From: an uncultured Prevotella sp.
GTDB taxonomy: Bacteria; Bacteroidota; Bacteroidia; Bacteroidales; Bacteroidaceae
Direction of reading: 5' to 3'
Assembly: GCA_900543155.1 (NCBI GenBank)
Contig: UQQN01000018.1
Location: 1 to 29,998 of the forward strand
Length of the DNA: 29,998 nucleotides
In this document: positions 1 through 7,549 of the stretch, one piece after another
Position numbering within the stretch: the first letter of the stretch is position 1
Layout: each line of letters begins with the position of its first letter
Program-made: the position numbers and the translations under genes
The notes under the pieces: model-generated
Told to the model about the DNA's origin: nothing
The model's input: only the letters and a program-made list of their open reading frames with translations
The model's database searches: none

Positions 1-8
1 GGCTACCT

Positions 9-168
9 TATCTCACCCCTAACGGGGTAACCCATTAAAATAATACACGAATTGAAGCGTTTTCTGCGTTTGTTATTGTTGAATATCAACTATTTACGAT
101 ATCATTTTTTATCAAAACCATGCATAAAAACATTATGGATTTTGAACACCCTACCCGTTAGGGGTGAG
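9..168 (+). repeat. MITE-like intergenic repeat, copy 1
   Basis: This AT-rich noncoding element is bounded by a perfect 15 bp terminal inverted repeat, CTCACCCCTAACGGG at 12-26 and its reverse complement at 154-168. The left end also folds as a CCCC-TAAC-GGGG hairpin (16-27). A second copy lies inverted at 29847-29998, with about seven substitutions and a 2 nt indel over about 146 aligned bases (counted by eye). There is no ORF inside and no clear target-site duplication. The pattern fits a non-autonomous mobile repeat or a dispersed structural repeat, but the family is not identified. Confidence 0.75.
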
Positions 169-204
169 GCTGGCGCGTGAAAATTCTTGATAAAACTATC
201 AAAT

Positions 205-242
205 ATCGTGTGGAAAAATATTATAGATTTTGAACACCCTAC
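205..242 (+). repeat. Partial diverged copy of the terminal repeat
   Basis: The stretch ending ATTTTGAACACCCTAC (227-242) repeats the right part of the element at 118-153. Over the last 36 bases 29 match by eye. It lacks the terminal inverted repeat and runs directly into the terminator at 244, so it looks like a decayed tandem fragment. Confidence 0.6.
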
Positions 243-243
243 A

Positions 244-283
244 AAAAAGGCGCTCACCCATACAACAGAGTGAACGCCTTTTT
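244..283 (-). terminator. Rho-independent terminator of the OmpA-family gene
   Basis: AAAAAGGCGCTCAC pairs with GTGAACGCCTTTTT across a loop of about 10 nt, with one internal mismatch. The flanking A and T runs make it potentially bidirectional. It lies 60 bases beyond the stop of the leftward gene at 343. Confidence 0.85.
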
Positions 284-342
284 ACAAATTGGATGGTTTC
301 TAAATAGCTTGTATTTAAAAACCACATTACTTAGAAGTTTGA

Positions 343-1068
343 TTACTTGTTGCCAGCTTCTTTGTTAGCAGCTTCAATCATGTCCTTGCTGGGGAGGATA
401 TATACCTCAACACGACGGTTTTCTTTCTTACCAGCAGCAGTAGCGTTGTTAGCAACAGGATTTTCTTCGCCATAACCCTTAACGCTTACCAAACGAGCTT
501 CAGGATAACCAGCACCTACGATCTGAGTCTTTACAGATTCTGCACGGCTCTGAGAGAGGGCAAGGTTCTTCTGCTTGCTCTGAGCAGCGGTACTATTCTT
601 CCAACCTGCATTGTCAGTGAAGCCACAAACAGCGAGTTCGAAAGATGCATTGCTATCAGCAAGCTTCAAGTTCTTAACGAATGTAGCAATTGCAGCCTTA
701 GCATCAGCGCTGAGTTCTGCAGAGCTTGTGTTGAAAAGCAAACCGCTATCGAAAGTAGCCTTTACATACTGTGTACCGTCAGTACCCTGAAGAATTTCTG
801 CCTTAGCCTTAGCAGCCTCAGCAGCCTTCTTAGCCTTATCCATCTTGTGGCCAATGAGAACACCTGCACCAGCACCGACAGTAGTACCTACGGCTGCACC
901 AATAGCAGCACCCTTACCTTTACCGATGAGCTGACCTACGAGAGCACCAAGTGCACCACCACTGGCACCACCAATAAGACCACCTTTTGCAGTGTTAGTC
1001 ATACCACCACAGCTGCAAAGCAACATTGCTGCGCTCAATGCGCAAACTGATAACTTCATACTTTTCAT
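343..1068 (-). CDS. OmpA-family lipoprotein with glycine zipper
   Basis: A 241-residue envelope protein expected to anchor the outer membrane to peptidoglycan. Residues 1-20 form a lipoprotein signal with a lipobox ending LLCSC, so acylation at Cys20 is likely. Residues 25-75 are a Gly/Ala-rich glycine-zipper segment (GGLIGGASGG and further repeats). A short Ala/Lys-rich helical linker follows (77-92). The C-terminal OmpA/MotB-like peptidoglycan-binding domain spans about 100-228 and shows GFTDNAG, LSQSRAESV, GYGEENP and ENRRVEV. The gene stands alone, has a good upstream promoter (1110-1141) and ends in a strong terminator. The family is certain. Whether it belongs to a specific Pal-like or stress lipoprotein subgroup cannot be decided from sequence alone. 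Confidence 0.93.
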   Translation of the reverse strand: MKSMKLSVCALSAAMLLCSCGGMTNTAKGGLIGGASGGALGALVGQLIGKGKGAAIGAAVGTTVGAGAGVLIGHKMDKAKKAAEAAKAKAEILQGTDGTQYVKATFDSGLLFNTSSAELSADAKAAIATFVKNLKLADSNASFELAVCGFTDNAGWKNSTAAQSKQKNLALSQSRAESVKTQIVGAGYPEARLVSVKGYGEENPVANNATAAGKKENRRVEVYILPSKDMIEAANKEAGNK

Positions 1069-1109
1069 AATAGAATAGTTTTGTTTCTAAAAAAATGTTT
1101 TTGTAAAGG

Positions 1110-1141
1110 CAAAGTTACGCCTTGTGAACAAATATCCCAAA
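1110..1141 (-). promoter_or_regulatory. Bacteroidota-type promoter for the OmpA-family gene
   Basis: On the minus strand TTTG (1138-1141) is followed after 20 bases by TAACTTTG (1110-1117), matching the -33/-7 consensus TTTG-N19-TAnnTTTG. The start codon lies about 40 bases downstream. Confidence 0.75.
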
Positions 1142-1235
1142 TTTATAAAGCAAAAAGTGTACTTTAATAGGGTAAAATAGACGAATAGACTTCTTATATA
1201 GACTAAAATTACACAAAAACCCGAGCAAAACACAC

Positions 1236-1263
1236 TTTCATGCCCGTTTATTTTGTACTTTTG
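1236..1263 (+). promoter_or_regulatory. Probable proS promoter, weak -33
   Basis: TACTTTTG at 1256-1263 matches the -7 consensus. The only nearby -33 candidate is TTTC (1236-1239) at a short 16-base spacing. If used, it gives a leader of about 215 nt before proS. Confidence 0.5.
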
Positions 1264-1269
1264 CATAGA

Positions 1270-1484
1270 AATAATAAACAAAACAAAACTAAGGGTACAA
1301 TAAAAAGAAGTAGAAAGGTGCTCGCACCTCGTTTTTTGGACGTAGGATGTGCTTGAAAGTGGATGGCAAAACTTGTAAGAATCATGGCATTTACAACCAT
1401 ATTTACAATTTGAACCACGCAGAGAGAAACTTTTAAAAAGCTTGGACTACTTCAATTTTACACCCCGCACATAGTTTAATAGCA
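1270..1484 (+). other. Long untranslated leader upstream of proS
   Basis: About 215 bases without a convincing ORF lie between the -7 element and the proS start. The leader holds a small terminator-like hairpin at 1316-1337 and a weaker TTGTAA/TTACAA pairing near 1373-1400. I see no T-box motif and no other known riboswitch. Confidence 0.5.
1316..1337 (+). terminator. Terminator-like hairpin inside the proS leader
   Basis: AGGTG (1316-1320) pairs with CACCT (1325-1329) around a CTCG loop, and six T residues follow at 1332-1337. The stem is only 5 bp, so termination would be weak. Its position between promoter and start codon makes it a candidate attenuator. Confidence 0.4.
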
Positions 1485-2969
1485 ATGGCAAAAGAACTGA
1501 AAGACCTTACAAAGCGCAGTGTTGACTATTCGCGCTGGTATAACGAACTCGTTGTAAAGGCCGACTTGGCTGAACAGTCAGACGTTCGTGGATGTATGAT
1601 TATCAAACCCTATGGCTATGCCATTTGGGAAAAAATACAGCAAGAACTTGATGCACGTTTCAAGGAAACTGACGTGCAGAACGTATACTTCCCTATGCTT
1701 ATCCCTAAGAGCTTCCTTTCAAAAGAGGCTGAACACGTTGAAGGATTTGCGAAGGAGTGTGCAGTAGTTACACACTATCGTTTGAAGGCTAACCCTGAGG
1801 GTGATGGCGTGGTAGTAGATCCTGCTGCTAAGTTGGAAGAAGAACTTATTATTCGTCCTACTTCTGAAACCACTATTTGGAACACTTATCGCAAGTGGAT
1901 TCACTCATGGCGCGATCTGCCCCTTTGCTGCAACCAGTGGTGTAACGTTATGCGTTGGGAAATGCGTACACGTCTTTTCCTCCGTACCTCAGAGTTCCTT
2001 TGGCAAGAAGGCCACACAGCTCACGCTACGAAGGAAGAGGCTGAAGCACGTGCACAACAAATGCTTCACGTATATGCCGACTTTGCCGAAGAGGTAATGG
2101 CTGTGCCCGTAGTACGCGGTGTAAAGAGCGCTACAGAACGTTTTGCTGGTGCACTCGACACCTACACCATCGAGGCTATGATGCAAGATGGCAAGGCTTT
2201 GCAAAGTGGTACAAGCCACTTCTTGGGTCAGAACTTTGGTAAAGCATTCAACGTGCAGTTCGTTAACAAAGAGAACAAGATGGAATATGCTTGGGCCACT
2301 TCATGGGGTGTAAGTACGCGTTTGATGGGTGCTCTCATCATGACTCACTCTGATGACAATGGTCTTGTACTTCCCCCTCACCTCGCTCCTATTCAGGTTG
2401 TTATCGTACCTATCTATAAGGGCGATGAGGAATTGGCTAAGTTCAACGAAAAACTTGGTGACTTGACCAAACGACTCCGCAAGATGGGTATCCGCGTGAA
2501 ATATGACAATGCCGACAACAAACGTCCTGGCTTTAAGTTTGCCGACTATGAGTTGAAGGGTGTACCCGTACGTTTGGTTATGGGTGGTCGTGATCTTGAA
2601 AACGGCACTATTGAATTGATGCGCCGCGATACGCTTGAAAAGGAAACACTTCCCTTCGAAGGTATTGAGGACTACGTTAAGAACTTGCTCGAAGAAATTC
2701 AGCAAAACATCTTTGCTAAGGCTAAAAAACGCCTCGATGACAACACCTTTGAATGCAACAACTATGATGAGTTCAAGCAGCGTGTTAAGGATGGTGGTTT
2801 CTTCCTCTGTCCTTGGGATGGTACCGAAGAAACTGAGGCACAAATTAAGGCTGACACACAAGCTACCATTCGTTGCGTGCCTTACGGCGTAGACCAAAGC
2901 AATCCTGGCATTGACATGGTAAGTGGCAAACCCGCTACTTGCAAAGTGATTATAGCGAGAAGCTACTAA
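1485..2969 (+). CDS. proS: Prolyl-tRNA synthetase, short archaeal/eukaryal type
   Basis: This class II synthetase charges tRNA-Pro with proline using ATP. At 494 residues it is the short form without the bacterial INS editing domain. The catalytic core shows the proline-site segment ELIIRPTSETTIW and motif 2 around RWEMRTRLFLRTSEFLWQEG. Motif 3 is around STRLMGALIMTHSDDNGLVL. The anticodon-binding domain begins near residue 300 (PIQVVIVPIY). A C-terminal domain after about 410 contains CPWDGTEETE and ends with Tyr, as is usual for this type. The ATG at 1485 gives the normal MAKELKDLTKRS start. It appears monocistronic, with a long leader and a large hairpin downstream. Confidence 0.97.
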   Translation: MAKELKDLTKRSVDYSRWYNELVVKADLAEQSDVRGCMIIKPYGYAIWEKIQQELDARFKETDVQNVYFPMLIPKSFLSKEAEHVEGFAKECAVVTHYRLKANPEGDGVVVDPAAKLEEELIIRPTSETTIWNTYRKWIHSWRDLPLCCNQWCNVMRWEMRTRLFLRTSEFLWQEGHTAHATKEEAEARAQQMLHVYADFAEEVMAVPVVRGVKSATERFAGALDTYTIEAMMQDGKALQSGTSHFLGQNFGKAFNVQFVNKENKMEYAWATSWGVSTRLMGALIMTHSDDNGLVLPPHLAPIQVVIVPIYKGDEELAKFNEKLGDLTKRLRKMGIRVKYDNADNKRPGFKFADYELKGVPVRLVMGGRDLENGTIELMRRDTLEKETLPFEGIEDYVKNLLEEIQQNIFAKAKKRLDDNTFECNNYDEFKQRVKDGGFFLCPWDGTEETEAQIKADTQATIRCVPYGVDQSNPGIDMVSGKPATCKVIIARSY

Positions 2970-2986
2970 AAATTTAAGTATTAAAT

Positions 2987-3070
2987 AATAAGTATTACAA
3001 ACTAACGAGAGGACTAAGTAAAGGTTTAAGTATGATTACTTGGCTTTCTCGTTAGTTTGTAATACTTATT
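2987..3070 (+). terminator. Long repeat-built hairpin after proS
   Basis: A perfect 24 bp inverted repeat (2987-3010 with 3047-3070) surrounds a 36-base loop that has its own AAGTAA/TTACTT pairing (3016-3021, 3036-3041). The right arm is followed by ACTTTT rather than a clean T run. It could end proS transcription or protect its 3' end. The arms contain the dispersed unit GTTTGTAATACTT. Confidence 0.7.
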
Positions 3071-3131
3071 ACTTTTCTTAAGTATTTCGGCTGTTTGTAA
3101 TACTTTGACAATGCAATGGTTTGTAATACTT
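3055..3131 (+). repeat. Three direct copies of GTTTGTAATACTT
   Basis: Exact copies of the 13-mer start at 3055, 3093 and 3119. An inverted copy lies in the left hairpin arm (2990-3002). After the third copy the sequence continues as TAATACTTATTACTTAATAC up to the ABC-F start. A near copy occurs at 16980-16998. Confidence 0.8.
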
Positions 3132-3159
3132 AATACTTATTACTTAATACTTATTTTTT

Positions 3160-5094
3160 ATGCTTTCAATAGAACATCTTTCTGTAGAATTTAGTGCACG
3201 ACCGCTATTCACAGATGTATCTTTTGTTATCAATAAAAAAGATCGCATCGCATTAGTAGGCAAAAACGGAGCAGGAAAATCTACATTACTCAAAATACTC
3301 TCAGGGCATCAACAACCAACATCAGGCACTGTAGCCGTGCAGAACGATATTACCATTGGTTACTTGCCACAGGTGATGGTGTTGAGCGATGCACACACTG
3401 TAATGGAAGAGGCAGAAAAAGCCTTTGAACATATCAGTGAGATGCAAGAAAAAATTGAAAAGCTCAACAACCAACTTGCAGAACGTACAGACTACGATAG
3501 CCCTGAATACATGGCTCTTGTGGAACATTTTACACACGAGAGTGAGCGCTTTCAAATGATGGGTGGTATGAACTATCATGCAGAATTAGAGCGTACACTA
3601 CAAGGTCTTGGTTTTGCACCTTCAGACTTTAATCGCCCCACAAGTGAGTTCTCGGGAGGATGGCGCATGCGTATTGAGTTAGCTAAACTTTTGTTACGCC
3701 GTCCCGACGTGTTGTTGTTAGACGAACCTACGAACCACCTCGACATAGAGAGCATACGTTGGCTCGAAAAGTTTTTGGCACACTCAGCAAGTGCGGTAGT
3801 GCTTGTCAGCCACGACCGTGCATTCATTAACAATGTCACCAACCGCACGCTCGAAATTTCGTGTGGCAAAATCACTGACTATAAAGTAAAATACGACGAG
3901 TTTATAAAACTGCGTGCCGAACGCCGCGAACAACAACTCCGTGCTTACGAAAATCAGCAAAAAGAAATTGCTGACATTAAAGACTTTATAGAACGCTTTC
4001 GCTACAAGCCTACCAAAGCTGTGCAAGTGCAAAGCCGCATTAAGCAACTCGAAAAAATTGTGCCCATCGAGGTTGACGAAGTTGACAATGCTTGCTTACA
4101 CCTAAAATTTCCTCCATGCTCACGTTCGGGCGACTATCCCGTTATCTGCGACGAGGTGCGTAAGGACTATGGCACGCATTGTGTGTTTCATAACGTAAAC
4201 CTCACCATTGAACGTGGCGAAAAAGTTGCCTTTGTCGGAAAAAATGGTGAAGGTAAATCTACACTCGTCAAATGTATCATGGGCGAAATTCCCTACACGG
4301 GCACTCTCAAGCTAGGACATAACGTAGAAATTGGCTATTACGCTCAAAACCAAGCACAGTTGCTCGATGGCGAATTAACTGTGTTCGACACGATTGACCG
4401 TGTAGCCAAAGGCGATGTGCGACTCAAAATACGCGACATTCTTGGAGCCTTTATGTTTGGTGGCGAAGCCTCTGACAAAAAAGTAAAAGTGCTATCAGGT
4501 GGCGAACGTTCACGTTTGGCAATGATTAAACTTTTGCTTGAGCCTGTTAACTTCCTTATATTGGACGAACCTACCAACCACCTTGACATGCGTACAAAGG
4601 ATGTGCTTAAAGAGGCTATCCGTGCATTCGACGGCACTGTTATTGTGGTAAGCCATGACCGCGATTTCTTGGACGGACTTGTAACCAAGGTCTATGAATT
4701 TGGTGGTGGTATTGTACGTGAGCACATTGGCGGAATCTATGACTTTTTGCAGAAAAAAGAAATGGAATCGCTCGATGAACTCCATACCGCAGGTTCCCCT
4801 TCTGCATCTAACGTCCCCTCTCCTACGACTCCGAGCAATGCGGTGTCTGAAGGCAAACAAACCTACGAAGAACGTAAAGAGCAAGCCAAACAACGCCGTA
4901 AACTTGAACGCGAAGTTGCGCGTTGTGAAGCTGAGGTAACACGTCTCGAGACCGAGAAATCTGCCCTTGAAGCACAACTTGCTACACCCGAAGGTGCAGC
5001 CTCAACCGAGTTGTTTACACAATACAGCCAACTGCAACAAGCACTTACTGCAGCAGAAGAGGCTTGGGAAGAAGCTATGGAAGCATTAGAATAA
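3160..5094 (+). CDS. ABC-F family ATPase (Uup/YdiF-like)
   Basis: A 644-residue cytosolic protein with two ABC nucleotide-binding domains and no membrane segments, the mark of ABC-F proteins that act on ribosomes. NBD1 has Walker A GKNGAGKST (34-42), signature FSGGWRMR (about 164-171) and Walker B LLLDEPTNHLD (185-195). A charged helical linker (about 240-320) corresponds to the P-site tRNA interaction motif. NBD2 has GKNGEGKST near 360, LSGGERSR near 446 and LILDEPTNHLD near 470. A Ser/Pro-rich hinge (about 545-565) leads to a C-terminal coiled coil rich in Glu, Arg and Lys (about 570-644). That layout resembles Uup or YdiF rather than the shorter EttA. Whether it is housekeeping or an antibiotic-protection type cannot be settled here. 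Confidence in the family is high. Confidence 0.93.
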   Translation: MLSIEHLSVEFSARPLFTDVSFVINKKDRIALVGKNGAGKSTLLKILSGHQQPTSGTVAVQNDITIGYLPQVMVLSDAHTVMEEAEKAFEHISEMQEKIEKLNNQLAERTDYDSPEYMALVEHFTHESERFQMMGGMNYHAELERTLQGLGFAPSDFNRPTSEFSGGWRMRIELAKLLLRRPDVLLLDEPTNHLDIESIRWLEKFLAHSASAVVLVSHDRAFINNVTNRTLEISCGKITDYKVKYDEFIKLRAERREQQLRAYENQQKEIADIKDFIERFRYKPTKAVQVQSRIKQLEKIVPIEVDEVDNACLHLKFPPCSRSGDYPVICDEVRKDYGTHCVFHNVNLTIERGEKVAFVGKNGEGKSTLVKCIMGEIPYTGTLKLGHNVEIGYYAQNQAQLLDGELTVFDTIDRVAKGDVRLKIRDILGAFMFGGEASDKKVKVLSGGERSRLAMIKLLLEPVNFLILDEPTNHLDMRTKDVLKEAIRAFDGTVIVVSHDRDFLDGLVTKVYEFGGGIVREHIGGIYDFLQKKEMESLDELHTAGSPSASNVPSPTTPSNAVSEGKQTYEERKEQAKQRRKLEREVARCEAEVTRLETEKSALEAQLATPEGAASTELFTQYSQLQQALTAAEEAWEEAMEALE

Positions 5095-5095
5095 A

Positions 5096-5172
5096 AAATT
5101 TTAGGTTATAGGAGGTAGTAATTGAATAGGTTATCAAAAAGTAATTATCCAGCCTCTTATAACCTAATAATT
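5096..5172 (+). terminator. Hairpin after the ABC-F gene
   Basis: TTAGGTTATAGGAGG near 5100-5115 pairs with CCTCTTATAACCTAA near 5152-5167. The pairing extends through flanking AAAATT/AATTTT sequence. It begins at the stop codon of the ABC-F gene. Confidence 0.65.
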
Positions 5173-5506
5173 TTAAGTGTCACTATCTGAATTTGTAGAG
5201 AAACAAACAATAGAAATAAAAACTGTGTACCCTTGTTCATAGTTACCGAATTTATAATTCTCAAGAACAAAGGAAACTTGAAGGGCTGAATTCCAAGCGA
5301 GAAATCCAGCCCTAATTTAATATCGGTCGAAAACTTTTACCAAACAGCAATAAAAAGATTAGCCACACCATAGCATTTCGAGTATTACTATGGGGACGCG
5401 CACCTTGCATTCCACAAATTAGCTTAATTCGGTATTTTTGTGTACTTTTGTACGCACGTTTAACGCATCGCGTGTGATTTTGATTATTTGCTAACACTCT
5501 ATTGCA
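5173..5506 (+). other. 334-base intergenic region before pepO
   Basis: No gene is supported here. It contains a hairpin AGGGCTG...CAGCCCT (5282-5313) and a small CATAG/CTATG hairpin (about 5371-5394). Two overlapping -7-like octamers, TATTTTTG (5433-5440) and TACTTTTG (5443-5450), lie about 60 bases before pepO. Neither has a good TTTG 19 bases upstream. Confidence 0.5.
5443..5450 (+). promoter_or_regulatory. Candidate -7 element for pepO
   Basis: TACTTTTG fits TAnnTTTG and lies 56 bases before the start codon. The -33 position is not a clear TTTG, so this is a partial match. Confidence 0.4.
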
Positions 5507-7537
5507 ATGAATATAAAATACATTTTACCTGCGTTGGCACTTGCCACGACCTCGGCTTGGGCACAACAAAACGAATTGTCATCGGGCATCGATAAAGCGA
5601 ATATGGACCTTACCGCAAATCCCGGAGTCGACTTTTACCAATATGCTACAGGAGGATGGACTGCTGCACACCCCCTCACCCCTGAGTACGCTCGATATGC
5701 ACAGTTCGATGCTTTGGCAGAAAACAACCGTAAGCAACTGCGTGAACTCATTGAGGAAATGGCTGCAAAACAACACAAGCAAGGGTCATTAGAACAAAAA
5801 ATTGGCTCGCTCTATCGTTTAGCGATGGACAGTGTGCGACGTAATAAAGAAGATTATGCACCTATCAAAGCTTTGCTTGAAGAAGTTCAGGCATTAGACT
5901 CGCGCAAGGCTGTACAGTACGAAATGGCTAAATTACAGTCAATGGGCATCCCCAACTTCTTTAGCTTTGGCTGTGATGCCGACTTGAAGGATGCAAAATG
6001 GAACTTGATGCAAGTGTATCAAGGTGGCATTTCAATGGGCGAACGCGATTATTACTTAGAAAACGATGAACCTACTAAGAAAATTCGCGAAGCTTATCGT
6101 CAGTACGTCAAGAACCTCTTTACAATGACGGGCATGAATGCCGAAGAAGCTACCCAAGCTATGGAGGCTGTGCTGAAAATAGAAACGCGCATTGCTACTG
6201 CATCATATAGCGCCACGAAACAACGCGACGTGGAAGGTAACTACCACAAAATGTCATATCAAAAGTTACTGACTGACTTCCCTGGCATAGATTGGAGCAC
6301 ATTGTTCTTACTCAACGGTGTACCTGCTTTCAACGAAATATCTGTAAGTCAACCTGAACCAATCCACGAGGTGGAGAAAATTTTGGCTGAATGCTCGGTT
6401 GAGGAATTGAAGGCTTACCTCTATTACAAGGTTGTAAATGATGCAAGTAGTTCGCTGAGCGATCGTTTCCGCCAAGAGGCTTTCAATTTCTATAATCACA
6501 CCATGTCGGGTGCCGAACAAGATCGACCTAGATGGAAACGTGCCGTAGCTGCTGTAGAAGGCGCTTTAGGCATGGCTGTGGGCAAACTGTATGTGGAAAA
6601 ATATTTTCCTGAGTCTTCAAAACAGCGCATGGTAGAGTTGGTTAAGAACTTGCAAGTGGCTTTGGGCGAACGCATCGATGCTCAAAAGTGGATGAGCGAA
6701 GCTACAAAAAAACAAGCACACGACAAACTGAATAGCTTCTACGTAAAAATTGGCTATCCCGATGAATGGATGGACTATTCTAAACTCGACATCGATGAGA
6801 GCTTGAGTTATTACGAGAATATGGTGCGTGCCACACAATTTATGAGCAACTATTACGTGGAAAAACACGTAAACAAACCTGTTGATCGCACTGAATGGCT
6901 CATGACACCGCAAACCATTAATGCATATTATAACCCCACGACAAACGAGATTTGCTTCCCCGCAGGCATTTTGCAACCTCCCTTCTTCAATGCCGAAGCT
7001 GACGATGCTTGTAACTATGGTGCCATAGGTGTGGTGATTGGTCACGAAATGACACACGGATTTGACGACCAAGGCGCACAGTTCGACAAGGACGGAAACT
7101 TGAAAAATTGGTGGACTGAAAAGGACAAGACTGAGTTTGAGAAACGCACTAAGGTGATGCGCGACTTCTTTGACAATATTAAGGTTTTGCCTGATCTTCA
7201 TGCAAATGGTCAACTCACTTTAGGCGAGAATACTGCAGACCACGGTGGCTTGAATATTGCTTATCAAGCTTTGCAGAATGCCATGAAGCAGCACCCATTG
7301 GACAAAAAAGATGGCTTTACACCCGAACAACGCTTCTTCTTGAGCTATGGTTTAATCTGGGCTAATAACACACGCGAAGCCATGCTCCGCCAGTTAGTAA
7401 AAACAGACCCACACTCTCCTGCTCGTTGGCGTGTGAATGGTGCCCTACCCCACATCGATGCATGGTATAAGGCATTTAACATCACATCTAAAGCCCCATT
7501 ATTTATCCCCAAGAAAAACCGCGTAGAGGTTTGGTAA
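5507..7537 (+). CDS. pepO: M13 family zinc metallopeptidase (PepO/neprilysin-like)
   Basis: A 676-residue exported endopeptidase predicted to cut oligopeptides outside the cytoplasm. Residues 1-19 are a signal peptide with a likely cut after WA in SAWAQQ. The M13 N-terminal domain spans about 35-420. The catalytic domain contains INAYYNPTTNEI and FPAGILQPP. The zinc site is HEMTH (His513, Glu514, His517). The third ligand, Glu574, lies in ENTADHGG. HIDAWYKAFN near the end is also typical. The protein ends RVEVW and lacks the CxxW tail seen in many M13 members. The OPT transporter gene starts 12 bases after the stop, so peptide cleavage and uptake are probably co-expressed. All catalytic residues I can identify are present. 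Confidence 0.95.
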   Translation: MNIKYILPALALATTSAWAQQNELSSGIDKANMDLTANPGVDFYQYATGGWTAAHPLTPEYARYAQFDALAENNRKQLRELIEEMAAKQHKQGSLEQKIGSLYRLAMDSVRRNKEDYAPIKALLEEVQALDSRKAVQYEMAKLQSMGIPNFFSFGCDADLKDAKWNLMQVYQGGISMGERDYYLENDEPTKKIREAYRQYVKNLFTMTGMNAEEATQAMEAVLKIETRIATASYSATKQRDVEGNYHKMSYQKLLTDFPGIDWSTLFLLNGVPAFNEISVSQPEPIHEVEKILAECSVEELKAYLYYKVVNDASSSLSDRFRQEAFNFYNHTMSGAEQDRPRWKRAVAAVEGALGMAVGKLYVEKYFPESSKQRMVELVKNLQVALGERIDAQKWMSEATKKQAHDKLNSFYVKIGYPDEWMDYSKLDIDESLSYYENMVRATQFMSNYYVEKHVNKPVDRTEWLMTPQTINAYYNPTTNEICFPAGILQPPFFNAEADDACNYGAIGVVIGHEMTHGFDDQGAQFDKDGNLKNWWTEKDKTEFEKRTKVMRDFFDNIKVLPDLHANGQLTLGENTADHGGLNIAYQALQNAMKQHPLDKKDGFTPEQRFFLSYGLIWANNTREAMLRQLVKTDPHSPARWRVNGALPHIDAWYKAFNITSKAPLFIPKKNRVEVW

Positions 7538-7549
7538 TAAAAAAATAAA

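Noticed and set aside
847..1050. Thr/Cys-rich ORF on the plus strand
   Set aside because: It is antisense to the Gly/Ala-rich part of the OmpA-family gene. Its odd composition is explained by the complement of those codons.
1270..1484. T-box or other known riboswitch for proS
   Set aside because: No T-box GGTGG/antiterminator sequence or specifier loop can be seen.
5312..5497. 61-residue minus-strand ORF before pepO
   Set aside because: It overlaps the likely pepO promoter, lacks a recognisable domain, and lies in a low-conservation hairpin-bearing gap. A BLAST search for a repeat-borne peptide would be the only reason to revive it.
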